A DNA stretch of 64,000 nucleotides, taken from contig MVQL01000134.1 in NCBI GenBank assembly GCA_002067205.1, positions 1-64,000 on the forward strand. Direction: 5' to 3'. Made by a program: the position numbers and the translations under genes. Shown here piece by piece: positions 45,036-53,758 of this stretch (its first letter is position 1; each line of letters starts with the position of its first letter). This DNA is from Pelotomaculum sp. PtaB.Bin104 (GTDB lineage: Bacteria > Bacillota > Desulfotomaculia > Desulfotomaculales > Pelotomaculaceae). The notes beneath the pieces were generated by a model. That model was not told the DNA's origin, made no database searches, and saw nothing but the letters and a program-made list of their open reading frames with translations.

Positions 45036-45914
45036 TTAATTTAATTTCCCTGCCAGGCTTTCCCAAATTGTGCTCATCTCTATTGCTGCGGCAGTATTAG
45101 GTAATGCCACCACCGGGAGCCTTTTGATCTGAGCTTCTGTTACAGCCCGGTCATAATGAATATTTCCAATAACATTAATTCCGCGCTTCTCGGCTTTTTT
45201 TTCAATGTTTCTAGCTGCCTCCAGATTAAGATCAAATTTATTGATACATAGATAAGTAGGTATTTTGAAGTATTCCACCAGTTCAGCCACCCGCTCCAGG
45301 TCGTGTTCGCCGGATACAGTGGGTTCAGTTACAATCAATACCGCATCGGCGCCAGTGATGGACGCAATAACCGGGCAGCCGATACCCGGCGGGCCGTCGA
45401 CAATAATAAACGGCAGATCGTCTTTTTCAGCGAGCATTTTTGCCTGCCCGCGCACCAGGGAAACCAGCTTACCTGAATTTTCCGCTGCAATACCCAACCT
45501 GGCGTGGACCATTGGACCATAGCAGGTATCCGATATAAACCACTGTCCGTGAATAGCCGGCTCGAAAGCGATCGCTTTTCCCGGGCAAAAGTAACTGCAG
45601 ACTCCACACCCTTCACAAGCAATACTGTCTATAAAATAAGCCGGCTTCTTGCTTTCATCTTTGCTTATTGCATCAAAACGGCATATTTCGTAGCATTTTC
45701 CGCAATCGTTGCAGCTGGCGGGCATTATCCTGGCTCGCTTGCCACCGCTAAAGTCCTCAGCTTTTTTAATCTGAGGTTCAAGTACCAGGTGCAAATCTGC
45801 TGCATCCACATCACAGTCTACTACCACCGACTTTTTGGCCAGGGCCACCAAGGAAGCGGCCAGGCTTGTCTTACCGGTACCCCCTTTGCCGCTGATAATT
45901 ACTAGCTCTTTCAC
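45036..45914 (-). CDS. MinD-superfamily ATPase with inserted ferredoxin domain
   Basis: 292 residues. The P-loop 'ISGKGGTGKTSLAASLVALA' is followed by two 4Fe-4S motifs ('CNDCGKCYEICRFDAI', 'CEGCGVCSYFCPGKAI') at about 60-105 and then 'DGPPGIGCPVIASI'. Such twin ATPases are found beside NifX-like proteins and are thought to handle Fe-S clusters. Its start overlaps the stop of its partner at 45911, so the pair is co-translated. Confidence 0.9.
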   Translation of the reverse strand: MKELVIISGKGGTGKTSLAASLVALAKKSVVVDCDVDAADLHLVLEPQIKKAEDFSGGKRARIMPASCNDCGKCYEICRFDAISKDESKKPAYFIDSIACEGCGVCSYFCPGKAIAFEPAIHGQWFISDTCYGPMVHARLGIAAENSGKLVSLVRGQAKMLAEKDDLPFIIVDGPPGIGCPVIASITGADAVLIVTEPTVSGEHDLERVAELVEYFKIPTYLCINKFDLNLEAARNIEKKAEKRGINVIGNIHYDRAVTEAQIKRLPVVALPNTAAAIEMSTIWESLAGKLN

Positions 45915-46771
45915 CGTATCGCCTCTTTCTCGATAGCGCTCAGGAGGTCATCAAAAACCGCCCGATAACCCGGGGCGGCATTAAAGGCCAGCTCACCTCT
46001 GGAATAAGCCTCGGCTACTCTGCGGTCATCCGCGATCTCTGCCAGCAGCCTGACTTTTCTTTTCCTGCAGAAGTCACGGGCCAGGTTGTTTTCCGGCTCG
46101 GACCTGTTCACCACTACCGCGTGGGGGATGCCCATTTCCTTAACCATATCCAGAGCCAAGTCCAGGTCGTTTAATCCAAAAGGTGTCGGCTCGGTAACTA
46201 AAATGACTAAATCTACATCTTTAATCGCTGCAATTACCGGGCAGGAGGTGCCAGGGGGCACATCAACAATAGTAAATAAATTATTTTTGCCCGCTGAGCG
46301 GACTGCCCTGATCAAGGGTGGGCTCATGGCCTCGCCGATATTGAGCTTGCCATGGAAAAAATTTATCCCTCCGGCTTCTCCTTCTTCGACAACACCGATT
46401 TCCCGCCCTTTTTCAGTTATTGCACCTGACGGACAAACCAGTTGACAGCCGCCACAGCCATGACACATTTTTTCAAAAGTAAGGACGTTATTTTTAATAC
46501 AAACGATCGCGCTGTACTGACAGATTTCCCCACAGGCGCCGCAGTTGACACACTTCTCCGGATCAATGACCGGAACCGGCACACTGACCGGGTTACGGCG
46601 CCTGATACTGGGGTTTAAGAAAAGATGCCCGTTTGGCTCTTCGACATCACAATCCAGATAAGCAACTTCATAGCCTGCCGCTGCCGCCGCGCTGGCCAGG
46701 TTTACGGAAACAGTAGTTTTACCTGTTCCTCCCTTGCCGCTGGCAAAGGCGACAGTTAGTTTTTTGGTCAT
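45911..46771 (-). CDS. MinD-superfamily ATPase with ferredoxin domain (partner)
   Basis: About 286 residues from ATG 46771, which follows CAGGGGGAAG. P-loop 'ASGKGGTGKTTVSVNLA', ferredoxin motifs 'CVNCGACGEICQYSAI' and 'CHGCGGCQLVCPSGAI', then 'VDVPPGTSCPVIAAI'. It is clearly paralogous to the neighbour at 45036 and probably forms a heterodimer with it. It lies upstream of the NifX/Mrp genes and downstream of the DUF5320 genes. Confidence 0.9.
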   Translation of the reverse strand: MTKKLTVAFASGKGGTGKTTVSVNLASAAAAAGYEVAYLDCDVEEPNGHLFLNPSIRRRNPVSVPVPVIDPEKCVNCGACGEICQYSAIVCIKNNVLTFEKMCHGCGGCQLVCPSGAITEKGREIGVVEEGEAGGINFFHGKLNIGEAMSPPLIRAVRSAGKNNLFTIVDVPPGTSCPVIAAIKDVDLVILVTEPTPFGLNDLDLALDMVKEMGIPHAVVVNRSEPENNLARDFCRKRKVRLLAEIADDRRVAEAYSRGELAFNAAPGYRAVFDDLLSAIEKEAIR

Positions 46772-46800
46772 ATTACTTCCCCCTGAAGGGCGCACTATTT

Positions 46801-47145
46801 CTACTCTTTGCTATCCTTATCTTCCGGGTTTTCCAGCTCTTTAATGCGGCTCTTTGCCTGCGCCAGGACATCTTCCAGGTAACCAACCTCTTCCTTAAGC
46901 AGGCTTAGCTCATTCGCCTCGCTTGCCGCGGGCGCGCAACACCTGGTTAATAAAGAATGTGCCAGGTAACCGCTCACCCCGACCAGCATTCCAGCGGCAA
47001 AATCTGAGTCCCACCAGCCGTGCCGGGCACCACGACCATACCGGGCTAAACTGGTGCCAGGAAGAATATTGCTGATGCAATAGCCGCGTCCACGCCCGCT
47101 CATTGCTCCTCTGCCTAATGGTCCTGTTCCATTAAATCCAGGCAT
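46801..47145 (-). CDS. DUF5320 family protein
   Basis: 114 residues. The N-terminal 'MPGFNGTGPLGRGAMSGRG' with Gly/Arg-rich start is the DUF5320 signature. The middle has 'CCAPA', the C-terminus a coiled-coil-like stretch ('ELSLLKEEVGYLEDVLAQAK'). It is a common companion of NifX-like and MinD-type genes in anaerobes; function unknown. It lies between the MinD pair and a second Gly-rich DUF5320-like gene. Confidence 0.85.
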   Translation of the reverse strand: MPGFNGTGPLGRGAMSGRGRGYCISNILPGTSLARYGRGARHGWWDSDFAAGMLVGVSGYLAHSLLTRCCAPAASEANELSLLKEEVGYLEDVLAQAKSRIKELENPEDKDSKE

Positions 47146-47178
47146 TTTTTACACCTCCAAATGTATAATTGCCTAAAA

Positions 47179-47397
47179 TTAACGACCACCCCTGCCCTGG
47201 CCACCACGTCCATAGCCCTGACCCTGTCCAGCTCCCCGGCCACAACCTCCGCGGCCCTGACCTTTTCCGCCTCGGCCCTGTCCCTGACCGGCTCCGCCGC
47301 TACATGGCCCTAAACGCCTGCCTGCCCCCCGGCCCTGTGGCCCTGTTCCATCACCTCGTGGCACTATTGACACTCTCCTTTCCAAATTATTGCTCAA
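47179..47397 (-). CDS. Gly/Arg/Gln-rich DUF5320-like protein
   Basis: 72 residues: 'PRGDGTGPQGRGAGRRLGP' then low-complexity GQGQGRGGKGQGRGG repeats to the end. It is a short DUF5320-type protein consisting mostly of disorder-prone repeats. The stop of the NifX-like gene upstream is within 3 bases, so it is co-transcribed. Function unknown. Confidence 0.7.
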   Translation of the reverse strand: MSNNLERRVSIVPRGDGTGPQGRGAGRRLGPCSGGAGQGQGRGGKGQGRGGCGRGAGQGQGYGRGGQGRGGR

Positions 47398-47399
47398 AC

Positions 47400-47762
47400 T
47401 TAAATCCAGTGGCCTTCAACATCTGCGTCCTGCGCTTCCGTAAGTGCTCCACTTTTAAATTTATCCAGGGCATCTGCTACCGTACCCTCAGCACCTGTAA
47501 ATAACTTAATACCGGCAACATTGAGCGTCCGAAAGGCTTTTGGCCCACAATGCCCGGTAACCACCGCCTCTACCCCATTGCGGCTGACAATTTCTGCTGA
47601 TTGAATACCCGCGCCCTGAGCTGCATTCAGGTTTTGCTCATTAGCTACAGCCTGGTAATCGCCAGTTTCCGTATCAATTATGGCAAACCAACTACACCGG
47701 CCGAATCTTTGATCTACAAAGCTTTCAAGGTCCTGTCCCTGGGCGGAAATGGCTATTTTCAC
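47400..47762 (-). CDS. NifX/NifB-C family protein, first gene of its operon
   Basis: 120 residues: 'MKIAISAQGQDLESFVDQRF', 'GAGIQSAEIVSRNGVEAVVTG' and 'CGPKAFRTLNVAGIKLFTG'. It belongs to the same cluster-binding family as 38241 and 44353. It appears to head the minus-strand transcript 47762 to 43479. A 16-bp palindrome lies 90 bases upstream and may be its operator. Confidence 0.88.
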   Translation of the reverse strand: MKIAISAQGQDLESFVDQRFGRCSWFAIIDTETGDYQAVANEQNLNAAQGAGIQSAEIVSRNGVEAVVTGHCGPKAFRTLNVAGIKLFTGAEGTVADALDKFKSGALTEAQDADVEGHWI

Positions 47763-48168
47763 AAGTACACCTTCTTTCGGTTAAACTTTCCCTGGCAATC
47801 TCTTCCCGTAAAATCGCCATAGTCTCATGACTTTTGGCCGCCCGCCTTTAATGAAACATGTTTCATAATTATTATATACATTATAAATCTATGATGTCAA
47901 CATTATTATTATGTAAACTTGATAATTAATATAATTTTATAAATTAATATACCTCAATTATTTTACATAACTTGCTGTCAGAATCTTACCGGTATTAACC
48001 ATGGAGCCATTTTACTATGCTCAGGATAGACCAGGGCCACAGCCCGCTCTCTACCAACCTGTTGGAATATTTTACATATATTTATGTTATTAATATTAGT
48101 TATGTTTACAAATGCTATTAGTATATATATAATAAACTTACAAACTGTATACTTAAGGGAGCGGTTAT
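47763..48168. other. Divergent AT-rich promoter region
   Basis: About 400 bases between the NifX-headed operon and the divergent MerR gene. It is extremely AT-rich (47860-47960). The promoters of both units should lie here. No small gene or RNA fold was recognised. Confidence 0.55.
47851..47866. promoter_or_regulatory. 16-bp perfect palindrome, candidate operator
   Basis: ATGAAACATGTTTCAT is a perfect inverted repeat 90 bases upstream of the NifX-headed operon, next to a TATATAC-like stretch. It fits a dimeric regulator site, possibly for the divergent MerR-type gene; the link is inference. Confidence 0.4.
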
Positions 48169-48582
48169 ATGACCACCTGGGATGACGATAAGCCGGCGTT
48201 AAGCATTGGCATAATAGCGCAATTTCTTCAAGTTCACCCCGAAACACTCCGCATATGGGAAAGAAATGGCCTAATCCAACCGGCACGAAAAAATAAGCAG
48301 AGGTTATATTCTAACAATGACCTGAAAAGGTTGAAATTTATTCACCACCTAATCAATGAAAAAGGCCTGAATATTGCAGGTGTCCAACAGGTTCTGGCTA
48401 TGTATTCCTGCTGGAAAAATAGAAGTTGCCAGGACAGCCAAATAATGAATAAAGATGAGTCAATGAACAAGTCCAAACCCTGCTGGAAAAAAGAAGGGTA
48501 TTTCTGCACGGTAATTCAGGATCAAGCTGACCTTTGCAGTAATTGTAAATTTTATCAAGAAGGTTGCCGGAACACCGATTGA
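48169..48582 (+). CDS. MerR-family regulator with Cys-rich C-terminus
   Basis: 137 residues. An N-terminal MerR helix-turn-helix ('IGIIAQFLQVHPETLRIWE', 'LYSNNDLKRLKFIHHLI') resembles HspR/GlnR-type members. The C-terminal 50 residues carry seven cysteines ('SCWKNRSCQ', 'CWKKEGYFC', 'LCSNCKFYQEGC'), suggesting a zinc or Fe-S sensor. It is divergent from the NifX/MinD cluster and may regulate it. GGGAGCGG precedes the ATG. Confidence 0.8.
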   Translation: MTTWDDDKPALSIGIIAQFLQVHPETLRIWERNGLIQPARKNKQRLYSNNDLKRLKFIHHLINEKGLNIAGVQQVLAMYSCWKNRSCQDSQIMNKDESMNKSKPCWKKEGYFCTVIQDQADLCSNCKFYQEGCRNTD

Positions 48583-48754
48583 TTACCGGTGTTCTTTTTT
48601 ACCACTCTGTTTGTGCAAGGTTACAGAAGGGTTTTAGCGCGTGGGGTATAAATGGTTGGATTGGGTTCCGCGGAAAAAGGCTTTTTCCTGGTGATCTCAA
48701 AAAAGATAGGGCGTTGATTATTGTAAAAACTAAGAATATCTGGGGGGTTATAAA

Positions 48755-49039
48755 ATGTCCAAGGTTGAGATAACTGAAGACGCAAGAGAATATATTCTCA
48801 AAAAGACCGACACCATTACGGTGGACATTAAAACGACGATCAGCTGAAGGAGCTGCTCCAGTGAGCCTGTCGTGTTTACAGGCAAACCACCGGTAGCTGA
48901 AAAGTTTGATGAAGTTATAGCCAATGGAATTAAAGTCTACATTTTAAAGAATGCAGTTACTGCTCCGGAGGGGATCAAGATTTCCATGGGTGGTTGGGGG
49001 CCATGGCGAAACCTGCAGGTCCAGGGACTGCTGCATTAA
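48755..49039 (+). CDS. HesB-like selenoprotein
   Basis: 94 residues when the in-frame TGA (codon 31) is read as selenocysteine: 'VEITEDAREYILKKTDTITV', 'KTTIS-Sec-RSCSSEPVV', 'GIKVYILKN' and an ending 'GWGPWRNLQVQG'. This matches the known HesB-like selenoprotein family, distant relatives of A-type Fe-S carriers, in which Sec precedes a short Cys motif. GGGGGG lies 12 bases before the ATG. A small GGAG...CTCC hairpin follows the TGA and may belong to a SECIS. If TGA were a stop only a 30-residue peptide would result. Confidence 0.82.
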
Positions 49040-49092
49040 GGAAACATGCCACCACTATTGCATCGTAATTACAGCCTAACTAATTGGAATCT

Positions 49093-49302
49093 CTATCTGA
49101 CTCGCCGGCTGCGGTCGTTTATCGGGCTACCGGCCGGTGTATCTAATAGTTTGGCCCTGGACAGCTCAACAAAGTGTTCTTTAACACTAACTGGTGTCAG
49201 GTTTAACTTTTCGGCAATTTCAAAAACATTCATCTGGGGATTAGCTTGTTTTAAGCCAAGAATGCATAGGGATTCCACGGTGATAACCGGGAGTCTAGCC
49301 AT
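49093..49302 (-). CDS. Small winged-helix DNA-binding protein
   Basis: 69 residues: 'VESLCILGLKQANPQMNVFE', 'IAEKLNLTPVSVKEHFVELS' form a helix-turn-helix, with 'LDTPAGSPIND' as a wing. It may be a small regulator. AGGAGG stands 7 bases before the ATG. Its family is not recognised further; no partner gene is obvious. Confidence 0.65.
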   Translation of the reverse strand: MARLPVITVESLCILGLKQANPQMNVFEIAEKLNLTPVSVKEHFVELSRAKLLDTPAGSPINDRSRRVR

Positions 49303-49668
49303 ATGTAATACCTCCTGATAGAATAGGTGTTCTTAGCTATTATAATAAACCAGCGTTTGGATAGTCAAGAAAAAAATGAGCCCTTTAATGGGCCCATTGA
49401 CAATGAAACTTAAAACAAAAATTAAAAATAATTATAAAGCACCGTGCAGCAGTAATAAGCTGCGCGTTGCTTTAATATGGCAGAGTACTACATATGATGA
49501 GAAAAGATATTGAGAAGCTGAATCATGTCATTTTTATGTTATCTGAGGTCAGCTAAGGATATAAAAATTCGTAGCTAAGCCTCAGGATGATCCGATCCTA
49601 TCTGAAAACACCCTGAAGCCCTGACATTCTCAGCTGATGGCGGAAGCTAATGTGGCAGGTTCAGGAAG
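49303..49668. other. Intergenic region with decayed traces
   Basis: About 365 bases with no supported gene. A GGGCCCATT-type hairpin occurs near 49380-49398, and a short plus-strand open stretch with an in-frame stop lies at about 49560-49670 that may be a coding remnant. Confidence 0.4.
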
Positions 49669-50583
49669 TTAATTAGCATTGCTCAAAATATACTGGAAGG
49701 CTCCCAGACCTGCTTTAGCTCCTTCTCCGGCCGCAACAATGACCTGCTTTTCCGGCACAGAGCTAACATCGCCGGCAGCATAAACACCCGGCACCGAAGT
49801 ATGACAGCTGCAGTCAACAACTATTTCACCGCGCTGGTTCAGCTTTAAAAAATTTTTGATAAAGTCTGTTGTGGGCACTGTACCAATTTCGATAAACACA
49901 CCCTGTACATCAAGCGTTGTATTCTCGGCAGGGTTGGCAATTGATCTGACAACGAGGTTTTTCACGGTTTGGTCGCCGTTGATGCTAACAGTCTCGTAGC
50001 CCACCATTTTTGTTAAGTTTGGCGCATCCTTCACCTTGTCGGTCAGCAGAGGGTCGCTAATCCATTCCTCCAGGGAAACCACATAGATATGCTCAGCAAT
50101 CCTTATCAAGTCATAGGCTGCCGATATGGCTGAATTTCCGCCACCGATAACAGCAACTTTCATGTTTTGAAATAAGGGCGCGTCACAAACAGCACAGTAG
50201 CTGACACCCCTGCCGATGAACTCCTTTTCACCCGGGACATTCAACCAGCGGGGCTGTTTGCCGGAGGCGATGATTAGACTTTTGGCTGAATATTTTTGGC
50301 CTTCTTTAGTATTGATAGTAAGATTGCCACCCTGCCCCCCGGCAGAAACGACCTCGCCTTCCACTCTTTCGACCGGGTACTGCGCCACCTGCTCTTCAAA
50401 CTTTTTCATCAAGTCGCTGCCGGGCACATATTGAAAACCCATGTAGTTTTCCAAGGTCCCAGCCTGGGCCACCTGGCCCCCCCACTCCTTACCGATCAGC
50501 ATTGTATCCAACTTCTTACGGGCTGTGTAGACCGCAGCCGTCATCCCGGCTGGGCCTGCCCCGACAATAATAACATCGTGCAA
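49669..50583 (-). CDS. trxB: Thioredoxin-disulfide reductase-like flavoprotein
   Basis: 304 residues. FAD motif 'IVGAGPAGMTAAVYTARK', redox pair 'YCAVCDAPLF' (C near 134 and 137), NAD(P) motif 'VIGGGNSAISAAYDLI', and 'GVYAAGDVSSVPEKQ'. The second nucleotide motif lacks the 'HRRxxFRA' arginines of NADPH-dependent TrxB ('VVSLEEWISDPLL' instead), so it may use NADH or another donor, like AhpF-type enzymes. No thioredoxin gene is adjacent. Confidence 0.88.
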   Translation of the reverse strand: MHDVIIVGAGPAGMTAAVYTARKKLDTMLIGKEWGGQVAQAGTLENYMGFQYVPGSDLMKKFEEQVAQYPVERVEGEVVSAGGQGGNLTINTKEGQKYSAKSLIIASGKQPRWLNVPGEKEFIGRGVSYCAVCDAPLFQNMKVAVIGGGNSAISAAYDLIRIAEHIYVVSLEEWISDPLLTDKVKDAPNLTKMVGYETVSINGDQTVKNLVVRSIANPAENTTLDVQGVFIEIGTVPTTDFIKNFLKLNQRGEIVVDCSCHTSVPGVYAAGDVSSVPEKQVIVAAGEGAKAGLGAFQYILSNAN

Positions 50584-50887
50584 AATAATCCCCCTGTTTT
50601 AACCGTCGATATGGCATTAGTTTTTATGGTACTCCAATTAAAATTTACCGGATCATTCGCAGACCCGCTGTGCTAGTAATATGCCCGTTATTGCCAAAGT
50701 CTATTTTGCGTGATCAGTCGCCTGGTAATTAGACAGCTCTAATTAATTAAGTTCATTTCTCATACACCTTGAAAAAAAATAGGGCTTTTAAAAAGCCCAA
50801 TAGGAGGATTAATAGGGAATCGATTATATGAATTTATTGTTAATATCTCACCAAGGGTTTTTAATACCAAACTCCAGGGCGGTTAAA
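50584..50887. other. Intergenic region upstream of trxB
   Basis: About 300 bases with no gene. A GGGCTTTT...AAAGCCC hairpin at 50782-50798 may terminate the small gene at 50888. The trxB promoter should lie near 50600-50700; none can be named with confidence. Confidence 0.4.
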
Positions 50888-51016
50888 CTAAAATGCCGTG
50901 GTTTTGGTTTTCTTTTTCCCAACATTTTGATCCTTCTTCTTTAACTTTTTAACATCTATTCCTGGGGTAATTGTGTCTTGCTCATCTATATGGTCTCTGT
51001 CTTCATTTTCAGCCAC
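50888..51016 (-). CDS. Tiny charged hypothetical protein
   Basis: 42 residues from GTG 51016 behind GGGGGGC: an acidic start ('ENEDRDHIDEQD') then a Lys-rich end ('VKKLKKKDQNVGKKKTKT'). The layout and ribosome site make a real gene plausible, but no relative is recognised. A hairpin at 50782-50798 follows. Confidence 0.4.
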   Translation of the reverse strand: MAENEDRDHIDEQDTITPGIDVKKLKKKDQNVGKKKTKTTAF

Positions 51017-51228
51017 TTTTTAAAGCCCCCCTTCATATTACATAATTATTATGCTCGTAATAGAAGAGGGCTATAATAGTAGTTTAGTTCATGATCAGGG
51101 CAATTTATCCAACCGACAAACTTAAATATCTCTGTAATTCTCTTGAAGCTCATAAAATTTATAAAAAAGCCCCATGGCGTATATCCTATGAGGCTAAGAG
51201 AAATTTATTTTATATAATGAATATATTT

Positions 51229-51351
51229 TTACTTTTGGAAACTTTTTAATATATTAACGACAACAATCATAACCCCCAGGGAAATCATGGTTAATCCCCC
51301 GGCCACAATCGTTAACAACCAGCCGAAACTCATATCTGCTATTTCTGTCAT
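51229..51351 (-). CDS. Mini OadG-like single-helix membrane protein
   Basis: 40 residues: 'MTEIADMSFGWLLTIVAGG' then a hydrophobic helix and a short basic tail ('ILKSFQK'). It lies 30 bases downstream of oadB. The size and one helix suggest a minimal gamma-type subunit that stabilises OadB of a Na+-translocating decarboxylase. A similar tiny gene accompanies the second oadB at 61224. Confidence 0.6.
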   Translation of the reverse strand: MTEIADMSFGWLLTIVAGGLTMISLGVMIVVVNILKSFQK

Positions 51352-51380
51352 TGATTATCACCTACTTTAAGCCAGTATTG

Positions 51381-52649
51381 TTATAACGCCAAATTAACAC
51401 CCATCGCCTGCAACGCAGTTATCACTGCGATCATCACGCTGGCCGCCAGCACCGACCCGATCTGCCCGCCGGTGTTCACACCCATAGCATGCATCAACAG
51501 GTAGCTTGTCGGGTTGGCTTCGGTCCCCACTTTATGCACTACGCGGGCTGCCATCGGGAAAGCCGAGATGCCGGCTGCGCCAATCAGCGGGTTGACCTTT
51601 ACTTTCGAGAAGAGGTTCATCAGCTTGGCGCCGAAGACACCGAAGGCTGTATCACCGCATATGGCGATGAAACCAAGGGCAAAGATACCCAGCGTCTTGG
51701 CAGTCAAGAAAACGTCTCCATTCATGGTCGAGCCAACGGTCAGCCCGAGGAACAGGGTCGTGACACTGGCAATTTCGTTTTCAGCCGACTTCACCAGGCG
51801 GCCGACCACCTGGCACTCTCTCAGGAAGTTGCCCAGCATCAAGGTGCCCATCAAAGGCGCGCCGGACGGGGCAATCAGCAGGGTTACAATCGTGACCACG
51901 ACCGGGAATAATGTCTTCGTTGTTTGCGTAACTGGCTTCAACATCTCATACGACATGGTCATTTCCCGCTCTTTTTTGCTTGTGCACAGCTTCATCACCG
52001 GAGGCTGGATAATCGGCACCAGAGACATGTAGGAATACGCGGCCACTGAAATGGGACCGAGCAGTGCCGGGTTAAATTTAGTGGTGATATAAATGGAGGT
52101 AGGTCCGTCACAGGCGCCGATAATGGCGATGCAGATCGCTTCCAGTTTTTCATAGCCAAGCACCAGGGCCAGGATTAGGGTTAAAAAGATACCAAACTGG
52201 CCTGCGCCACCCAGCAATAGGATCCGGGGGTTTTGCAGCAGCGGGCCAAAGTCGGTCATGGCGCCGATGCCGATGAACAACAGGCAGGGGAACAGCTCGT
52301 TGCCAATACCGGCGTTATAAAGCACGTCCAGGATGCCCTGGTCGACCAGCTCCACCCCTTCTCGAAAAGGCAAAATCCCGGCATTATTTAAAATATCCTG
52401 GATACCATCATAAAACACAAACCCTTCACGGGGCACGTGAATTAATCCGGTTAAAGGCAGGTTGGCCAGAATACAGCCAAAACCAATGGGCACAAGCAAC
52501 AGTGGCTCGTAATCCTTGGCCACCCCCAGGTAAATCAATACACCGCCGATAATTAACATCACGGCAGCCTGCCAGGTAAAATGGGTAAAACCGCCAAAAA
52601 CATTAAATAAAAAATCATAACTCTTAACAACTTCCAGCATTTCGCTCAT
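51381..52649 (-). CDS. oadB: Na+-translocating decarboxylase beta subunit
   Basis: About 422 residues, nine or more membrane helices. 'GIGAMTDFGPLLQNPRILLL', 'AICIAIIGACDGPTSIYITT' and 'VNPLIGAAGISAFPMAARVV' are the OadB/MmdB/GcdB core with its carboxyl residue for Na+ transport. ATG 52649 is preferred over upstream codons because it follows GGGGTGG and gives the usual N-terminus. The alpha (carboxyltransferase) and biotin carrier subunits are not adjacent, so the substrate (malonyl-, methylmalonyl- or glutaconyl-CoA, oxaloacetate) is open. Confidence 0.9.
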   Translation of the reverse strand: MSEMLEVVKSYDFLFNVFGGFTHFTWQAAVMLIIGGVLIYLGVAKDYEPLLLVPIGFGCILANLPLTGLIHVPREGFVFYDGIQDILNNAGILPFREGVELVDQGILDVLYNAGIGNELFPCLLFIGIGAMTDFGPLLQNPRILLLGGAGQFGIFLTLILALVLGYEKLEAICIAIIGACDGPTSIYITTKFNPALLGPISVAAYSYMSLVPIIQPPVMKLCTSKKEREMTMSYEMLKPVTQTTKTLFPVVVTIVTLLIAPSGAPLMGTLMLGNFLRECQVVGRLVKSAENEIASVTTLFLGLTVGSTMNGDVFLTAKTLGIFALGFIAICGDTAFGVFGAKLMNLFSKVKVNPLIGAAGISAFPMAARVVHKVGTEANPTSYLLMHAMGVNTGGQIGSVLAASVMIAVITALQAMGVNLAL

Positions 52650-52809
52650 TTCGTTATTACCACCCCTTGTGTCAACGTAAAAAACTTGCACGACCTCAGC
52701 CAGTAGGCTTTTTTGATCACCCTGGTCGGTAGGCTTGTTTACATAATTAATAAATTTATCTCTTAAGCAGTCTTCGTTAAATATCCGCTGTCACATAATC
52801 AAATAAACG

Positions 52810-53586
52810 CTACTCAGCAGGGGCTTCCGCAACTTCAGCCGCCTTCCTGTGGCTTCTGACCCACCAGCCGTAGGCACAAACACCTGCCGTGATGATGGCG
52901 GGAAGCAACCATTCCATGCTTTCAGGCAACATCAACACCGAGTTGGGGATATTTAAGCTCCCCAATTCCTCCGCACTGACTTTATACAACTCAGCTAATT
53001 TTTCATGATCAAAGTTATAGATTAAGGGCGCCACCTTTTTATCCCCGTTAATCATCTCCCCGGCTGTCCAGGCAATCAGGCCGGCGCCGATATAGACAAA
53101 AGCAGGAAACTTATTCATTAGCCAGACAAGCAACTGGCTGCCGACAATAATGATCGGAACACTGATTGCAAGCCCGATGATCAATAATGTATAATTCCCT
53201 TTGCTGGCCGCTGCCACGGCAAGCACATTGTCCAGGCTCATGATCAGGTCGGCGATAATGATGGTCTTAATGGCCGTCATCATGTTGCTGGACGCTTCCA
53301 TGTCATCTTCGCCTTCTTCTTCAACTAGAAGCTTTATCCCGATCCAGACCAGCAGCAAGCCGCCAACTGTTTGCAAATAAGGAACCTTTAACAGCATTAC
53401 CGCGACAATAGTCAGGACTACCCGCAAAATAATTGCCCCCGCACTGCCCCAGAAGATCGCCAATTTCCTTTGTTTGGCCGGCAAATTGCGGCTGGCCAGG
53501 GCGATTACGACGGCGTTGTCACCGCTTAAAACAAGGTTTACCACACAGATCGTCAACAACCCCGCCAGAAATTCCTGCGTTCCCAT
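52810..53586 (-). CDS. TerC family membrane protein
   Basis: About 258 residues from ATG 53586, which follows GAGGGGCTT; an in-frame extension upstream lacks support. 'CVVNLVLSGDNAVVIALASR', 'DLIMSLDNVLAVAAASKGN' with Asp-containing helices are TerC signatures; the protein has seven membrane segments. TerC proteins of Firmicutes are linked to metal (Mn2+) export or metalation of exported proteins. It is a single-gene unit. Confidence 0.9.
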   Translation of the reverse strand: MGTQEFLAGLLTICVVNLVLSGDNAVVIALASRNLPAKQRKLAIFWGSAGAIILRVVLTIVAVMLLKVPYLQTVGGLLLVWIGIKLLVEEEGEDDMEASSNMMTAIKTIIIADLIMSLDNVLAVAAASKGNYTLLIIGLAISVPIIIVGSQLLVWLMNKFPAFVYIGAGLIAWTAGEMINGDKKVAPLIYNFDHEKLAELYKVSAEELGSLNIPNSVLMLPESMEWLLPAIITAGVCAYGWWVRSHRKAAEVAEAPAE

Positions 53587-53758
53587 ACTAAGCCCCCTCG
53601 AGTTTACAAATTTCAAAACAGCCCAAGCGCTTTGGCGTTTATTGAAACTCATGGTATTTTAACTTTAAAACCTTAAAAATAAATTAAAAGAAAATTAAGA
53701 TTGCTTAAAAATAGGAAAAGACAAGCACATAAATTTAGCCTGACCAAAGCTAGTCGCT

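Noticed and set aside
49505..49670. Possible fifth selenoprotein with an in-frame TGA on the plus strand
   Set aside because: The codons around the TGA show no Cys/Sec family motif, no ribosome site, and other stops lie upstream.
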